Shown piece after piece: positions 16,449 to 25,636 of a DNA stretch of 32,463 nucleotides. Position 1 is the first letter of the stretch, and each line of letters begins with the position of its first letter. The DNA is from Promethearchaeota archaeon (GTDB lineage: Archaea; Asgardarchaeota; Lokiarchaeia; Sigyniarchaeales; SOKP01), in the NCBI GenBank assembly GCA_004524535.1, contig SDNY01000032.1:1-32463 (forward strand), in the 5' to 3' direction. The notes below the pieces were generated by a model, which did no database searches, was not told the origin of the DNA, and was given only the letters and a program-made list of their open reading frames with translations. Made by a program: the position numbers and the translations under genes.

Positions 16449-16736
16449 ATGAAAATTGTAACTGTAAACGTTCCAGAATCTTATATAGACGCAATCGAAA
16501 AATTAGTAGGAGAAAATGGTCTCTACCCATCGAGGTCAGAATTAATAAGATGTGCCGTGCGCGAATTCTTGTTAAAAGAGTTAAGAATGGCAAAAAACAT
16601 GACCAAATATGATGAGACTAAAATTGACGATTTTGACAGCGAACATTTTGTGAGGATTCCAATAGAAAGTAAAGATAAAGAGGAACCCGTGCGTTCATTT
16701 AAAACCTATAAAATTCTCAGAAGGCTTGAAATTTAA
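16449..16736 (+). CDS. Ribbon-helix-helix (CopG-type) regulator
   Basis: The 95-residue protein opens with the RHH fold: a strand (KIVTVNVPESYIDAIE), then helices through YPSRSELIRCAVREFLLKEL at about residues 27-46. The P-S-R-S-E-x-I-R turn is the family hallmark and the N-terminal strand would enter the DNA major groove as a dimer. The C-terminal half is charged and probably contacts partners or a ligand. I chose ATG at 16449 because the fold begins there; an upstream TTG at 16416 would add residues unlike the family. A long leader with repeated GGTTGTA elements precedes it, and a hairpin plus T-run follows, so it is likely a single-gene unit. Confidence 0.85.
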   Translation: MKIVTVNVPESYIDAIEKLVGENGLYPSRSELIRCAVREFLLKELRMAKNMTKYDETKIDDFDSEHFVRIPIESKDKEEPVRSFKTYKILRRLEI

Positions 16737-16789
16737 AATTCTCAAAATTAAGGATTTGCATAAAAATATATAGTGTATGGCCATCTATT

Positions 16790-16817
16790 AGGGAATATCT
16801 CCCTTCTTTTTTTATTT
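16790..16817 (+). terminator. Hairpin plus T-run terminator after the RHH gene
   Basis: AGGGA (16790-16794) pairs with TCCCT (16800-16804) around a 5-nt loop. A run of T follows at 16807-16813, and a further T-run ends about 16822. It sits 53 bp after the RHH stop codon. Confidence 0.65.
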
Positions 16818-16822
16818 TTTTT

Positions 16823-17077
16823 GAAACTGACGCCTCAAATTTTCTGTTCAAAAAAAGGTTTTTTTTTTACATCAATATAAAATTTTTTCATTTTTTTATT
16901 TGTATTATTGTTGTTTTTTCACAAAATTTGAGTTAAGTTAAAAGAAATTAGAAGCTAATATTTATTAAATACAATTGTTAAATTAATTCTGATAATAAAA
17001 TAAAAACAGAATAACCCTAATAGATTTAATTTATAAAAAGATATAATTGAAGAGGTCCATAAAAGGAGGTTTTTTTT
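16823..17077 (+). promoter_or_regulatory. Promoter and ribosome-binding site of the GalT-like gene
   Basis: TTTATAAA at 17030-17037 is a good TATA box. AAAGGAGG, with core GGAGG at 17065-17069, is the strongest Shine-Dalgarno sequence in the window. It is followed after 8 nt by ATT at 17078. The TATA-to-SD distance would give a very short leader, which favours a start near 17078 over the ATG at 17129. Confidence 0.6.
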
Positions 17078-18346
17078 ATTTCGGTTAACAATGAAAAATC
17101 CGCTAAAGGAAGGTATACTCCTAAGTTTATGGAATGGGGGATTATTACTAATGAAAATTTCAAGTCAACTTACGATGTTCCGATAAAGAGATGGGATCCC
17201 TTATCTACAGTTTCTATTACTACAAAAGATTTTGGCCTTCGAAAAGAGCGAGTAAGATACTATGGTCATTATTCTTATATCTCCCCAATCCGGGGTGAAA
17301 GACCTAAGGGATTTAAGAGAGGAGAAATTAGCTATGAACATCTAGATTGTACAGAATATCCAATTGATGAAGTTAAAGACATATTTATGAGTATTTCTGA
17401 GGGAAAAAAAATATATTATAATGATGGAACTCCGATTGGAGATGGATTTACGATTATTGTAGCTGAGGATGAGAAAAGAAGAGATTCGCCTTTTTCAAAA
17501 ACACCTCATAAGATTGAAAAGATTCCTGATTCTTGTAAAGCAATTACTTTGATAAATCGATATCCTTCAATGGCTCGTATTGTGTCTCCTGAGATTAAAA
17601 CTTCAATGGAAGAAATTTTACCTGCTCATATAAAACTTGCACAGGGTATAAATTTGGTTACCATTTCAAGACATTTTTATCCTTCCCTATGTTTTAACTT
17701 AATTCCGGAAAATGTTTTGTTGGGCATTTTAATTTCAATGAAAGCTGCAATTCTTTACTCTGTTGAAGAGGCTATAGAAAGAGATTATTACGATATTCCT
17801 GTTTCACCTTTTTTTAATATAGGGACAAAAGCAGGGGGTTCACAACCTAGAATCCATGGTCAAGTTTATATAGATTTGAATATGGATGGTCATGGGTCAC
17901 GATTAGAGGGATATCTTAGAGCATTTAAAGAAATGGGTGATAACTGTCATCTATGTGAAACTACTCATGGAGATAGCGATCGAATCATTTTAAAAACTAC
18001 ATATTGGACTTTTTATACTACAGGAAGTCCCGTAAGAAATTATCACATAAGATTTCATCCAAACGAGCATATTAGAAGATTTAGCCAATTAAATGTCAAC
18101 CAATTACTTGATTTGGCAAAATCTTTAAAGATCATATTTGTAGCGTTAGACGATATTGAAGTTGATAAAAATCGAAATATTTTATTCAATTGCTGTCCTT
18201 TTGGATACAACGCGAATTTCCATTTATTTGCTGACATTATCCCACATGAGATAATTGGGGGTCTTGAGATGGCTGAGGATATGCGCGTTGCAAGAAAATT
18301 ACCTAATGAAGCAGCAAAAGAAATAAGGAGAGCAATTTCTGGATGA
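17078..18346 (+). CDS. Galactose-1-phosphate uridylyltransferase-like (HIT superfamily) protein, probable ATT start
   Basis: The 422-residue product resembles GalT, which swaps UMP between UDP-glucose and galactose-1-phosphate through a uridylyl-histidine. The GGSQPRIHGQVY segment matches the GalT active-site S-x-P-x-x-H-G-Q block, with the His as nucleophile. NCHLCE supplies a possible zinc C-x2-C pair, and NYHIRFHPNEH fits the second HIT repeat. It heads a sugar-metabolism stretch. The strong SD at 17065 with 8-nt spacing points to ATT at 17078, giving 17 residues (I/M-S-V-N-N-E-K-S) before the first in-frame ATG at 17129. The sugar specificity is not certain; an ADP- or NDP-sugar phosphorylase relative is possible. 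Confidence 0.72.
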   Translation: MSVNNEKSAKGRYTPKFMEWGIITNENFKSTYDVPIKRWDPLSTVSITTKDFGLRKERVRYYGHYSYISPIRGERPKGFKRGEISYEHLDCTEYPIDEVKDIFMSISEGKKIYYNDGTPIGDGFTIIVAEDEKRRDSPFSKTPHKIEKIPDSCKAITLINRYPSMARIVSPEIKTSMEEILPAHIKLAQGINLVTISRHFYPSLCFNLIPENVLLGILISMKAAILYSVEEAIERDYYDIPVSPFFNIGTKAGGSQPRIHGQVYIDLNMDGHGSRLEGYLRAFKEMGDNCHLCETTHGDSDRIILKTTYWTFYTTGSPVRNYHIRFHPNEHIRRFSQLNVNQLLDLAKSLKIIFVALDDIEVDKNRNILFNCCPFGYNANFHLFADIIPHEIIGGLEMAEDMRVARKLPNEAAKEIRRAISG

Positions 18347-18459
18347 GGAATTTACGATGGAATAATATTAATAAATAATGGATTATAAATTAAAAGAAGC
18401 TTGAATAAAATCCTTAGTTTTAAATCTATAAATTTTCTTATTATTAATAATAATAGAAT

Positions 18460-19623
18460 ATGGTTTCAACAATGACAAGAGAATGGTCTGCAATAATCCT
18501 TGCTGGCGGTAAAGGTTCTCGATTAATGCCATTAACATCGGAAATTCCAAAACCATTAGTGAAAGTAACTAATAAACCAATGATTGATTATTCTATAGCA
18601 CACTTGATATATGCAGATATAAAGCATATCATTCTCGCATTAGCATATATGGGCGAAGATATTAAAAAGCATGTTAAAAATACATGGACTCCCGATAAAC
18701 TCGGTGATGTTGAGTTAGAATGTGAAATTCATGATAGTAAAGGTACTGCGGACGCCTATAGATTACTAGCAGATAATATTGACTCGGAAAATGTTGTTGT
18801 CAGTATGGCAGATATAGTTACTTCTCTTCCAATGAAAGATTTTATGAGCTTTCATAAAGAAAAGAACGGTATTGCCACTATTTCAATGAAGATGGTTGAA
18901 AGCCATACTTCTCAATACGGGGTTGTTTTATTAGATAAAAATAGAAAAATTTATTTATTTTTGGAAAAGCCAATGCCTATGGAACTGTATTTAAGCAGCA
19001 TGGCACAAAGGACTGATTTGTTCCTACATACGAACATAATCAATACAGGAATTTACTGTTTTAAAAAAGATATTGGAGATATTCTTCATGAAACAGGATT
19101 AATAGATTTTGGCGGTGAAGTTTTTCCATATCTTCTTGAAAATAAATATGATTTGTATGGTTTTGTCAGAGATTATTACTGGATGGATGCTGGTAATTAT
19201 CAAACCTATATGTGGGCGAATTGGGATTTATTGAGGAAATATGCATGGCCAATTTCGCCAAATGGGGAGGAATTTGATGGAGTTTATGTCATGGGAATAA
19301 TTAATTCGGGTAAAGAAATAACTATTGAGAAACCAACTTGTTTTGGAGATTGTGTTAAGCTTCACAACAATGTAAAAATACGCGAATTAACTTCGATTGG
19401 AAGCAAGGTGACCATAGGAGAGGATGCTATAATAGAAAAAAGTGTTATATGGGATAACGTGAAAATAGGTCCTGGATGTTATATTAACGAATCAATAATC
19501 TGTAACGATTGTACAATCGGAAATAATGTTGTTTTAGAAAGAGTAATAGTACCTCCATATTGTAAGATTTCAAGTAATAACCAATTGAGAGATATGACAC
19601 TAGAAGTTGGAAAACATATATAA
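18460..19623 (+). CDS. Sugar-1-phosphate nucleotidyltransferase with left-handed beta-helix tail
   Basis: The 387-residue enzyme would join a sugar-1-phosphate to an NTP, releasing pyrophosphate. The signature ILAGGKGSRLMPLT near residues 12-25 and PKPLVKVTNKPM near 30-41 bind the nucleotide. VVSMADIV near 112-119 occupies the metal-binding position. Residues about 290-380 contain hexapeptide repeats (VTIGEDAIIEKSVIWDNVKI) of a left-handed beta helix. Mannose-1-phosphate guanylyl- and glucose-1-phosphate thymidylyl-transferases share this layout. A phosphomannomutase-like gene follows two genes later; together they match the two halves of fused bacterial guanylyltransferase/PMM-like proteins. 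An internal ATG at 18472 is an equally good start. Confidence 0.87.
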   Translation: MVSTMTREWSAIILAGGKGSRLMPLTSEIPKPLVKVTNKPMIDYSIAHLIYADIKHIILALAYMGEDIKKHVKNTWTPDKLGDVELECEIHDSKGTADAYRLLADNIDSENVVVSMADIVTSLPMKDFMSFHKEKNGIATISMKMVESHTSQYGVVLLDKNRKIYLFLEKPMPMELYLSSMAQRTDLFLHTNIINTGIYCFKKDIGDILHETGLIDFGGEVFPYLLENKYDLYGFVRDYYWMDAGNYQTYMWANWDLLRKYAWPISPNGEEFDGVYVMGIINSGKEITIEKPTCFGDCVKLHNNVKIRELTSIGSKVTIGEDAIIEKSVIWDNVKIGPGCYINESIICNDCTIGNNVVLERVIVPPYCKISSNNQLRDMTLEVGKHI

Positions 19624-19654
19624 TCTGATTTTTTCCGAATTACCTTTAAAAACG

Positions 19655-21370
19655 TTATTTTTTGGCAAACGGTTCAAGATCCAAATCCATAAACACGCCA
19701 TCGTTGGATTCGAGTGTTCCTAAAAAGTTCCATTCACCCTCATCTACATTTTGCCCACTTCCGTATTTTGAAGCCATATTATACAATCTCTTAAAGTTTT
19801 CGTAATGTAGCGCCACTCGATTTTCAGAGTAATCTCTTGCTGACCAAGTCGTTATTAAAAATTGCCAATCACTACTTTCCAAAAGTAATAGCTCTCGCAC
19901 CAATTGTTTTAATATTTTCGATAGATTCTCATCAGCCGAGTCTTTATATTTTGCAATTATCTCTTCACTTTTAGCTTCACACTCATAAATCTTCTCCCAC
20001 GTCCAAGTTGTCCATTCATTCAACCATACCCAATGACTAGAAGCCTGCCCCCACGAGCCTTCAATGATCTGTACAACTTTATTTGGCGGATTTTCTTCGA
20101 GATAAAGCCTGGTGTTAGTTAATTCTATCTCATCATCATCTTCTATCCATCTTAATACTCTCGCTAACCACCAATTTCCTTCAAACCACCAATGCCCAAA
20201 TAATTCACAATCATAAGGAGCAACAATAATTCCGTTGTTTCCAAAATTATTTTTATAATCTCTCAAGATATCCTTAACGAGATTAACATAATGACTTGCA
20301 TTTTCGTCAAGTTTTCCTGGAACATCCTCTGGCCAATACAACATTTTCGAACCCAAATCAATTTTAGGGCTAGTACACTTCCAATATCGTAAACCCCCAG
20401 GATAGTGCTTTTTATGAAAATCTAAATATTCAGCACAGCCAGGATAACCATGTTCACCTGACCATACAACAATCCCTGTCTTTTCATCCCTTGTAAAGAA
20501 TCCAACAGGGGCTGGGGTGGATGGATCTGTAGATACTAAATAGGCTTCATATTGTGATTTTTCAAAAGTAGTGGGAATTTCTTCATATTGCGATTCAAAT
20601 TGTTTCCATAATTCTGCAAGCAAAGGAAATCGCGCTGCATAAACACCTTGGGACTTTCCACCTAATAAAAGGGTAGTATCAACAAAAAAATATTTAAGAC
20701 CATTTTTAGCAACAAAATATTCAACACCAGGTCGTTCATACTCCTCGCCTGAAATAGGGTTTTTCCATCGATACCCAGGACGATACCCACATTCTGGAAG
20801 CCAAACTCCTGTAGGTGCCCTCCCAAAATGATGTTTATAATTATCAACTGCCGTTTTAAATTGAGCATCAATTGAAGTATCTTTGGATAATAACGGGCAA
20901 TATCCATGAGTAGCACCACATGTGATAATATCGATCAAATCCATATCTTGGAGTTTTTTAAAAGCACCAATGATATCTCTATTAAATCTATGAAGAAAAT
21001 CATCTCTTGTTCGTTCGAAGAATTCCTCCCACCATTTCGTAAGTCTAATCCTTCCTTCCTCGTATTTATTTTTCGTAAAATCGTCAAAATCATGGAGAGC
21101 AGCCCCTACTTTCTCGTCTAAGTAGTCGAGGAACCCATTAATGAAAGAGGGGTGTCTAAGCATTTCACATAATACTGGTGTGAGTCCAATAGTTAATTTA
21201 GGATGATAATCATCATCAATCAATTTATATAATTCTTGAAGCAGGGGGATATATGTCTCTGCAGCAGCTTCATTTACCCAACTAGTACCATGTGGCCAAA
21301 TACCGTGTCCCAAGACCCAGGGAAGGTGAGAATGTAATACAAGACAAAATGAGCCCAATATCTCTGGCAT
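19655..21370 (-). CDS. GH57 family 1,4-alpha-glucan branching enzyme-like protein
   Basis: The 571-residue protein starts PEILGSFCLVLHSHLPWV, the usual opening of GH57 branching enzymes. GVWLPECGYRPG around residue 210 of the chain carries the catalytic Glu nucleophile, and IVAPYDCELFGHWWFEG around 390 carries the Asp acid/base. The C-terminal DUF1957-like helical region has the aromatic ESSDWQFLITTWSARDY block. The enzyme adds alpha-1,6 branches to glycogen-like glucans. I chose ATG at 21370 because the family begins there; an ATG 45 nt upstream would add a basic, non-conserved stretch. It is convergent with the nucleotidyltransferase gene, 31 bp away. The branching activity is assigned by motif only. 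Confidence 0.85.
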   Translation of the reverse strand: MPEILGSFCLVLHSHLPWVLGHGIWPHGTSWVNEAAAETYIPLLQELYKLIDDDYHPKLTIGLTPVLCEMLRHPSFINGFLDYLDEKVGAALHDFDDFTKNKYEEGRIRLTKWWEEFFERTRDDFLHRFNRDIIGAFKKLQDMDLIDIITCGATHGYCPLLSKDTSIDAQFKTAVDNYKHHFGRAPTGVWLPECGYRPGYRWKNPISGEEYERPGVEYFVAKNGLKYFFVDTTLLLGGKSQGVYAARFPLLAELWKQFESQYEEIPTTFEKSQYEAYLVSTDPSTPAPVGFFTRDEKTGIVVWSGEHGYPGCAEYLDFHKKHYPGGLRYWKCTSPKIDLGSKMLYWPEDVPGKLDENASHYVNLVKDILRDYKNNFGNNGIIVAPYDCELFGHWWFEGNWWLARVLRWIEDDDEIELTNTRLYLEENPPNKVVQIIEGSWGQASSHWVWLNEWTTWTWEKIYECEAKSEEIIAKYKDSADENLSKILKQLVRELLLLESSDWQFLITTWSARDYSENRVALHYENFKRLYNMASKYGSGQNVDEGEWNFLGTLESNDGVFMDLDLEPFAKK

Positions 21371-21606
21371 AAAAACAAAAATACGTAATTTCTTAATAAT
21401 TTTGCCACATGCCAAAAATCTCTAGAAAAAACACAATTAATCGATTTAACTAATTCAAAATTGGATTTTTCATTAAACATTTGATTTCTTAAATACAGGG
21501 AAATTTTCTTTTTTTTTTAAAATAGAAAAATTTAAGAACTTAAACTATATGAAATTAGTAATACTTTCCAATTGAAATTGAAAAGAAAATATAAATATTT
21601 GATTAA

Positions 21607-22989
21607 ATGGTTGAAAATCTTAAAGAACTTACAAAGGACGGACGTATCATCGGAAGAGCTAATTATGTATTCACGCCAGAGATAGCAAGCAGCATCGGTT
21701 CAATTCATGGTAGTTTATTTAAGCAAAACGAATCTGTAGTCATGGGGAGGGATTATCATAACGATTCTCGAATGCTTAAGCGAGGATATACGTCAGGTTG
21801 CATGAGTACTGGAGTAAATCTGTTAAATTTATCAGATTGTGCATATCCTTTATTACAATTCACAATTAGAAGATTTGGAGCGAGTGGCGGTGCTTATTTT
21901 TCGGCAGGACATTTATATAGTGAAGATGTTGGAGTAAGATTTGTTGATGCTGGGGGAATTGAATTATCTTCTTTAGAAATTCAAAAAATAATTAATGCTT
22001 ATAATAATTACCCCGAACAAATACGTAGAGTAGATCCAAATGAAATAGGTCAAATAACCTCAATCCCTCAGACTAAAGAAATTTATATTAAATCTTTACA
22101 GCAATTTGTTAACAAGAAAAGAATACGAAATGAGGATCTTAAGATTGTAGTTGATTGTTCTTATGGTCCTAGCGGGAAGATTACGCCATTGTTATTAAAT
22201 GAGATTGGGGTAGAGGTTATTGCATTAAATACACATTATCGTCAGAGATCGAGTAATCCAGTTCCTAACATTCATACTATTAGAAACTGTGCAGATATAG
22301 TGAAAGCATCCAACAGTCATCTTGGTGTATGTTTTGATGTCGATGGTTCCAGAATTCTAGTATTAGACGAAAGTGGATTAGAAATAAATTTTGAAGATTT
22401 ACTAATGCTATTTATATCCTACGACGAAAGAATAACAAAATCTAAATCAAATACCATTATAACTACTCCTACAATTTCTTCAACCGCAAAAGAATTTATC
22501 AAAGAATCTGGATATCCATTAAAGGAAGTTCAAAATGATCCTGGAGAGATTTCAAGGCAAATTAGAGAAGAACGGGCGTGTTTTGCCGCAGCGGATACAT
22601 TAAAATTTTATTTTCCAGAATATGCTCCATTTAGCGATGGAAACTTCATTCTCTTAAAGCTGCTTGAAATTATGACGATTCAGGAGGATTTATTAAGTTC
22701 ATTAACTAGAGGGTTCCCTAAAGGGATAAAGATTAATAAATCAATTACAGTCTCTCAAGATATAATTGAAAATTTTCACAATCAATTAAGAAAGGTTGTT
22801 GAGGAAAATGGTTTTAAATATCATGACATCATAAATGAGTTAAAGATTATTGATAAGGAGCAAAAAATTTTTACTCAGGTAAAGATTTCTTTATACAGAA
22901 ATGCGATACTTCTTTCTGCAGAATCTGATGACGTTAACGCAGCAAAAACTATGATAACCGAGCTTGAGGAAATTATTACTAATTTATAA
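21607..22989 (+). CDS. Phosphomannomutase/phosphoglucomutase-like protein with degenerate active site
   Basis: The 460-residue chain follows the alpha-D-phosphohexomutase fold. VVMGRDYHNDSRML near residues 44-57 and the GASGGAYFSAGH region near 91-102 mark domain 1. In active enzymes this second site reads T-A-S-H-N-P, with Ser as the phosphate carrier; here it is S99-A-G101-H102, so the nucleophile position is Gly. The metal loop D-G-D-G-D-R is D244-V-D-G-S-R, with the third Asp replaced by Ser. The usual C-terminal R-x-S-G-T-E-P loop is absent. Mutase activity is therefore unlikely. Such degenerate PMM domains are fused to guanylyltransferases in some bacteria, so it may regulate or stabilise the enzyme encoded at 18460-19623. 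Confidence 0.78.
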   Translation: MVENLKELTKDGRIIGRANYVFTPEIASSIGSIHGSLFKQNESVVMGRDYHNDSRMLKRGYTSGCMSTGVNLLNLSDCAYPLLQFTIRRFGASGGAYFSAGHLYSEDVGVRFVDAGGIELSSLEIQKIINAYNNYPEQIRRVDPNEIGQITSIPQTKEIYIKSLQQFVNKKRIRNEDLKIVVDCSYGPSGKITPLLLNEIGVEVIALNTHYRQRSSNPVPNIHTIRNCADIVKASNSHLGVCFDVDGSRILVLDESGLEINFEDLLMLFISYDERITKSKSNTIITTPTISSTAKEFIKESGYPLKEVQNDPGEISRQIREERACFAAADTLKFYFPEYAPFSDGNFILLKLLEIMTIQEDLLSSLTRGFPKGIKINKSITVSQDIIENFHNQLRKVVEENGFKYHDIINELKIIDKEQKIFTQVKISLYRNAILLSAESDDVNAAKTMITELEEIITNL

Positions 22990-23119
22990 ATCAATTGTTA
23001 TAAAAAATATTCCTATTTTTTTAAATTCCTTTATAGAAGAATTAAAAGTTTAAAAATATGTGAGATTTAATAATAATAATATAAACTATATTAAATTAAA
23101 AAATAAAAAGATGTGAATT

Positions 23120-23821
23120 ATGGCATTAGATGCAGCTGGAATGATCTTATTAGTATCATTTTTTATAATATGGGGAGTCTTCCTGGCATGGGATTTCTTT
23201 CGTAGAATTTCATGAATCTCTCATGAAGTACGCAAAGGAGAAAAATATGGCTTCCTAGCTTACATATTGGCTGTAATTCCAGTTAATATGTTATGGGGCT
23301 ACGGTTTTAATATTTTAGGGGTTTATATTGTCCTTTTTGTATTATGGATAATTTGTCTTTTTCGTGATTTAATATTAGTATATGGCAAAACAAAAGAATA
23401 TGATGATATTTTGCTATTTTTAGGAATTGCAATTCTAGTTCAAGTAATTTTAACAGGAATATTGCCATATATGAATGAGCAAATGCAAAGTAATTGTGTG
23501 GCAGCCTGGGTCTTTTGGTTTCCTGATGTTTATAATCCAAATACAAATGCTATAAAAAGTTGGGTTAATGCTAACTATCTATTAGGATTTAGAGTAGCAG
23601 CAACAGGCATGGTAATATTAGCTATTTTACCAATGATCTTAGATTTATACTACACGGAAGAACATGTTAATCTTTTAGCAATAATTTTTATCGATTGTAT
23701 TTTTGTGGCCCCTTTTCTCTGGCTGGCATACGTTTGGATGGGAGGCATCGGTTGGCCATTGACTTTCTTGTTTGCGGTGCTTTTATTTATAGTTTTATTA
23801 CTATTAACAAGGGAGAGATAA
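23120..23821 (+). CDS. Multi-pass membrane protein interrupted by an in-frame TGA
   Basis: ATG at 23120 (GTGA-type SD upstream) opens MALDAAGMILLVSFFIIWGV, a first membrane helix, and runs 31 codons to TGA at 23213-23215. The same frame then continues without a stop to 23821 through about five more hydrophobic segments, for 233 codons in all. I do not recognise the family. The TGA lies inside a hairpin: TTTCATGA (23208-23215), loop ATCTC, TCATGAAG (23221-23228). Losing 27 nt (23207-23233) would give FFRR-KGEKYGFLAY; losing 30 nt (23206-23235) would give FFRR-GEKYG. A CGA-to-TGA nonsense change is the plain alternative. Translation from TTG at 23267 alone would lack the first helix. Confidence 0.6.
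23201..23235 (+). other. Candidate BHB-like element around the in-frame TGA
   Basis: CGTA (23201-23204) pairs perfectly with TACG (23229-23232). GAA (23205-23207) and CAA (23233-23235) are 3-nt bulges on opposite strands. The inner helix is 8 bp (one G-U) with a 5-nt loop. That is a canonical 3-4-3 BHB core. However, cutting at the standard GA^A and CA^A points removes 28 nt and breaks the frame, so a one-base-shifted cut (27 nt) or a shifted pairing (30 nt, one mismatch) is needed to keep the protein. The outer helix is weak (T-A, T-G, T-G). Confidence 0.45.
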
Positions 23822-23830
23822 TTAAATATC

Positions 23831-23850
23831 TTTTTTTTTATTTTTTTTTT
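23831..23850 (+). terminator. U-tract terminator after the membrane-protein gene
   Basis: Twenty bases, all T except one A, begin 10 nt after the stop codon. This fits an archaeal U-tract terminator. The 121-bp gap to radA shows no GC-rich hairpin, so no SECIS-like element is visible. Confidence 0.65.
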
Positions 23851-23942
23851 GGTTTGTTATTAAATTTTTTATGCTTATTTTTATATATAATTATAGGTTA
23901 AAGAGTGATAATCTATATTTTAATTAAAAAAGAGATTGTATA

Positions 23943-24938
23943 ATGGCAAAAAAAAAAGGTCAATTAGATACGGATGATAAGAGCAAGGAGTCAAATCTTA
24001 ATAAAACATACTCTTTAAAAGATTTACCGGGAGTAGGAGAAGCGACTTTAAAAAAATTAAAAGAGGCTGGAATTACATCTATTAGATCCCTTGCGATGGT
24101 TCCCAAACAATCATTAATGGATGATGCATCTATTGGCGAAAAGACAACTGAGAAATTAATTAAACTTGCCCAAGATATTGAAAAAATGGGATTTAAATCT
24201 GCGAGTGAAATTTGGGAAAAAAGAAAAGTATTGAAAAAATTGACTACGGGAAGTCAAAATTTGGACGAATTATTGGCTGGGGGTATAGAAACAGGGGCGG
24301 TAACAGAGGTTTTTGGGGAATATAGAACAGGTAAAACTCAACTTGCACATCAGATTTGTGTTAATGTACAACTGAAAGAAGAGGAAGGAGGGCTTGAAGG
24401 TAGCGCTCTATATATCGATAGTGAAGGAACTTTTAGACCTGAAAGAATAATTCAAATGGCAGAAGCAAGGGATTTGGATTATAATAAAGTATTAAAAAAT
24501 ATTACAATTGGGCGAGCTTACAATAGTGACCACCAGATTCTCTTAATAAAGGATGCTCCAAAAGTCATAGAAGAAAAAAATATTAAAGTAATTATAGTTG
24601 ATTCGCTAATTAGTCATTTTCGCGCCGAATATATTGGAAGGGGTACACTCGCCTCTAGACAGCAAATATTAAATAGCCATATTCATGATTTATTAAGATT
24701 AACCGAAACTTTTGAATTAGCCGCCGTTTTTACAAATCAAGTCTCATCTAGACCAGATGTATTTTATGGGAATCCTATAATCCATACTGGAGGTCATATA
24801 GTCGCCCATGGTGCTACAATTAGAATTTATTTGAGAAAAGGAAAAGGAGAGCAGAGAGTTGCTAAAGTTGTTGATGCTCCTCATTTGCCGGAAGAAGATG
24901 CTGTTTTTTCTATAACAGAAGATGGGATAACAGATTAA
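23943..24938 (+). CDS. radA: DNA recombinase RadA
   Basis: This 331-residue protein is the archaeal RecA/Rad51 homolog that forms filaments on single-stranded DNA and drives strand exchange. Residues 25-75 form the helix-hairpin-helix DNA-binding domain ([20 protein letters not shown]). Walker A is GEYRTGKT at 125-132. Walker B is VIIVDS near 214-219. Loop 1 contains the [18 protein letters not shown] stretch, and [11 protein letters not shown] is the conserved strand before loop 2. The length is normal and all motifs are intact. A weak SD (GAGAT) lies upstream of the ATG, and a U-tract separates it from the membrane-protein gene. Confidence 0.97.
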   Translation: MAKKKGQLDTDDKSKESNLNKTYSLKDLPGVGEATLKKLKEAGITSIRSLAMVPKQSLMDDASIGEKTTEKLIKLAQDIEKMGFKSASEIWEKRKVLKKLTTGSQNLDELLAGGIETGAVTEVFGEYRTGKTQLAHQICVNVQLKEEEGGLEGSALYIDSEGTFRPERIIQMAEARDLDYNKVLKNITIGRAYNSDHQILLIKDAPKVIEEKNIKVIIVDSLISHFRAEYIGRGTLASRQQILNSHIHDLLRLTETFELAAVFTNQVSSRPDVFYGNPIIHTGGHIVAHGATIRIYLRKGKGEQRVAKVVDAPHLPEEDAVFSITEDGITD

Positions 24939-24949
24939 AAATTAAGTTA

Positions 24950-25501
24950 TTATGTGTCCACTGCGATATAATCCCACTCTTCATTCTCTTTAATTACCCA
25001 TTCTAATGCATAATGCCACTCATAAATAATAGAAGGATGATAGCCAGCTGGGAGTTCCTTATCATTAATTTGAGCATCTCTTAATTCCCAGTTGATTTTA
25101 TAAACACGTTCAAACATATCTCGAATCTCCTCTGGATCTCTTAACTGAACATTATCTGAATCAATTTTTGAATAAAAATCATCAGCTTTTAATAACTCTT
25201 TGATCTTATCTAAATTAGTTTCATCTTTAGGAAGCTCCGAGAAATTAAAATAATTCAAAGCCCATAACAAAATATACACTGCTTCTGCTCGCCAACCTAA
25301 TTGCAGAGCAATAAATCGTGAGTCCTCTTCCGGACTGAGAAGAAAGTTTTTTTCATTTTCAGAAACTTCAGACCAAAGGCCCTTATCTTTGAAAATTTTT
25401 ATAACTTCTTCTTTTTTTCTTCCAGTTGCAGATTGGAATACTCCAATTAAAGTCTTTACTCTTCGGGCAACTTCTTGGGGGTTTCTTATATTGAATCTCA
25501 A
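24950..25501 (-). CDS. DUF4272-like protein
   Basis: This 183-residue protein matches the DUF4272 pattern as I remember it: an N-terminal helical region, LSPEE near residues 55-59, then the W-R-x-E-A-x-x-x-L-L-W-A-L core at about 71-83, LRDPEEIRDMF near 121-131, and Y-x-x-x-W-E-L-R followed by a Trp/Asp-rich C terminus (EWDYIAVDT). The function of this family is not known to me. It is convergent with radA, 11 bp away, and divergent from the MBL-fold gene, so it is probably a single-gene unit. No signal peptide or membrane segment is present. Confidence 0.75.
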   Translation of the reverse strand: MRFNIRNPQEVARRVKTLIGVFQSATGRKKEEVIKIFKDKGLWSEVSENEKNFLLSPEEDSRFIALQLGWRAEAVYILLWALNYFNFSELPKDETNLDKIKELLKADDFYSKIDSDNVQLRDPEEIRDMFERVYKINWELRDAQINDKELPAGYHPSIIYEWHYALEWVIKENEEWDYIAVDT

Positions 25502-25636
25502 CTCATTTTTTTTAGGAATTTTCTTAATAAATTCAAAAAATTTTTAGTATTTTTACTTAAGGATTATATTATATTAATTAATCTTTTAGATTTTTCTTAA
25601 TTAGTTCTTATTAAGATAGAGAGAGAGTAGATAATC

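Noticed and set aside
23213-23215. Selenocysteine at the TGA of the membrane protein
   Set aside because: The TGA is not in a redox-like context, and the AT-only 3' region before radA shows no SECIS-like hairpin.
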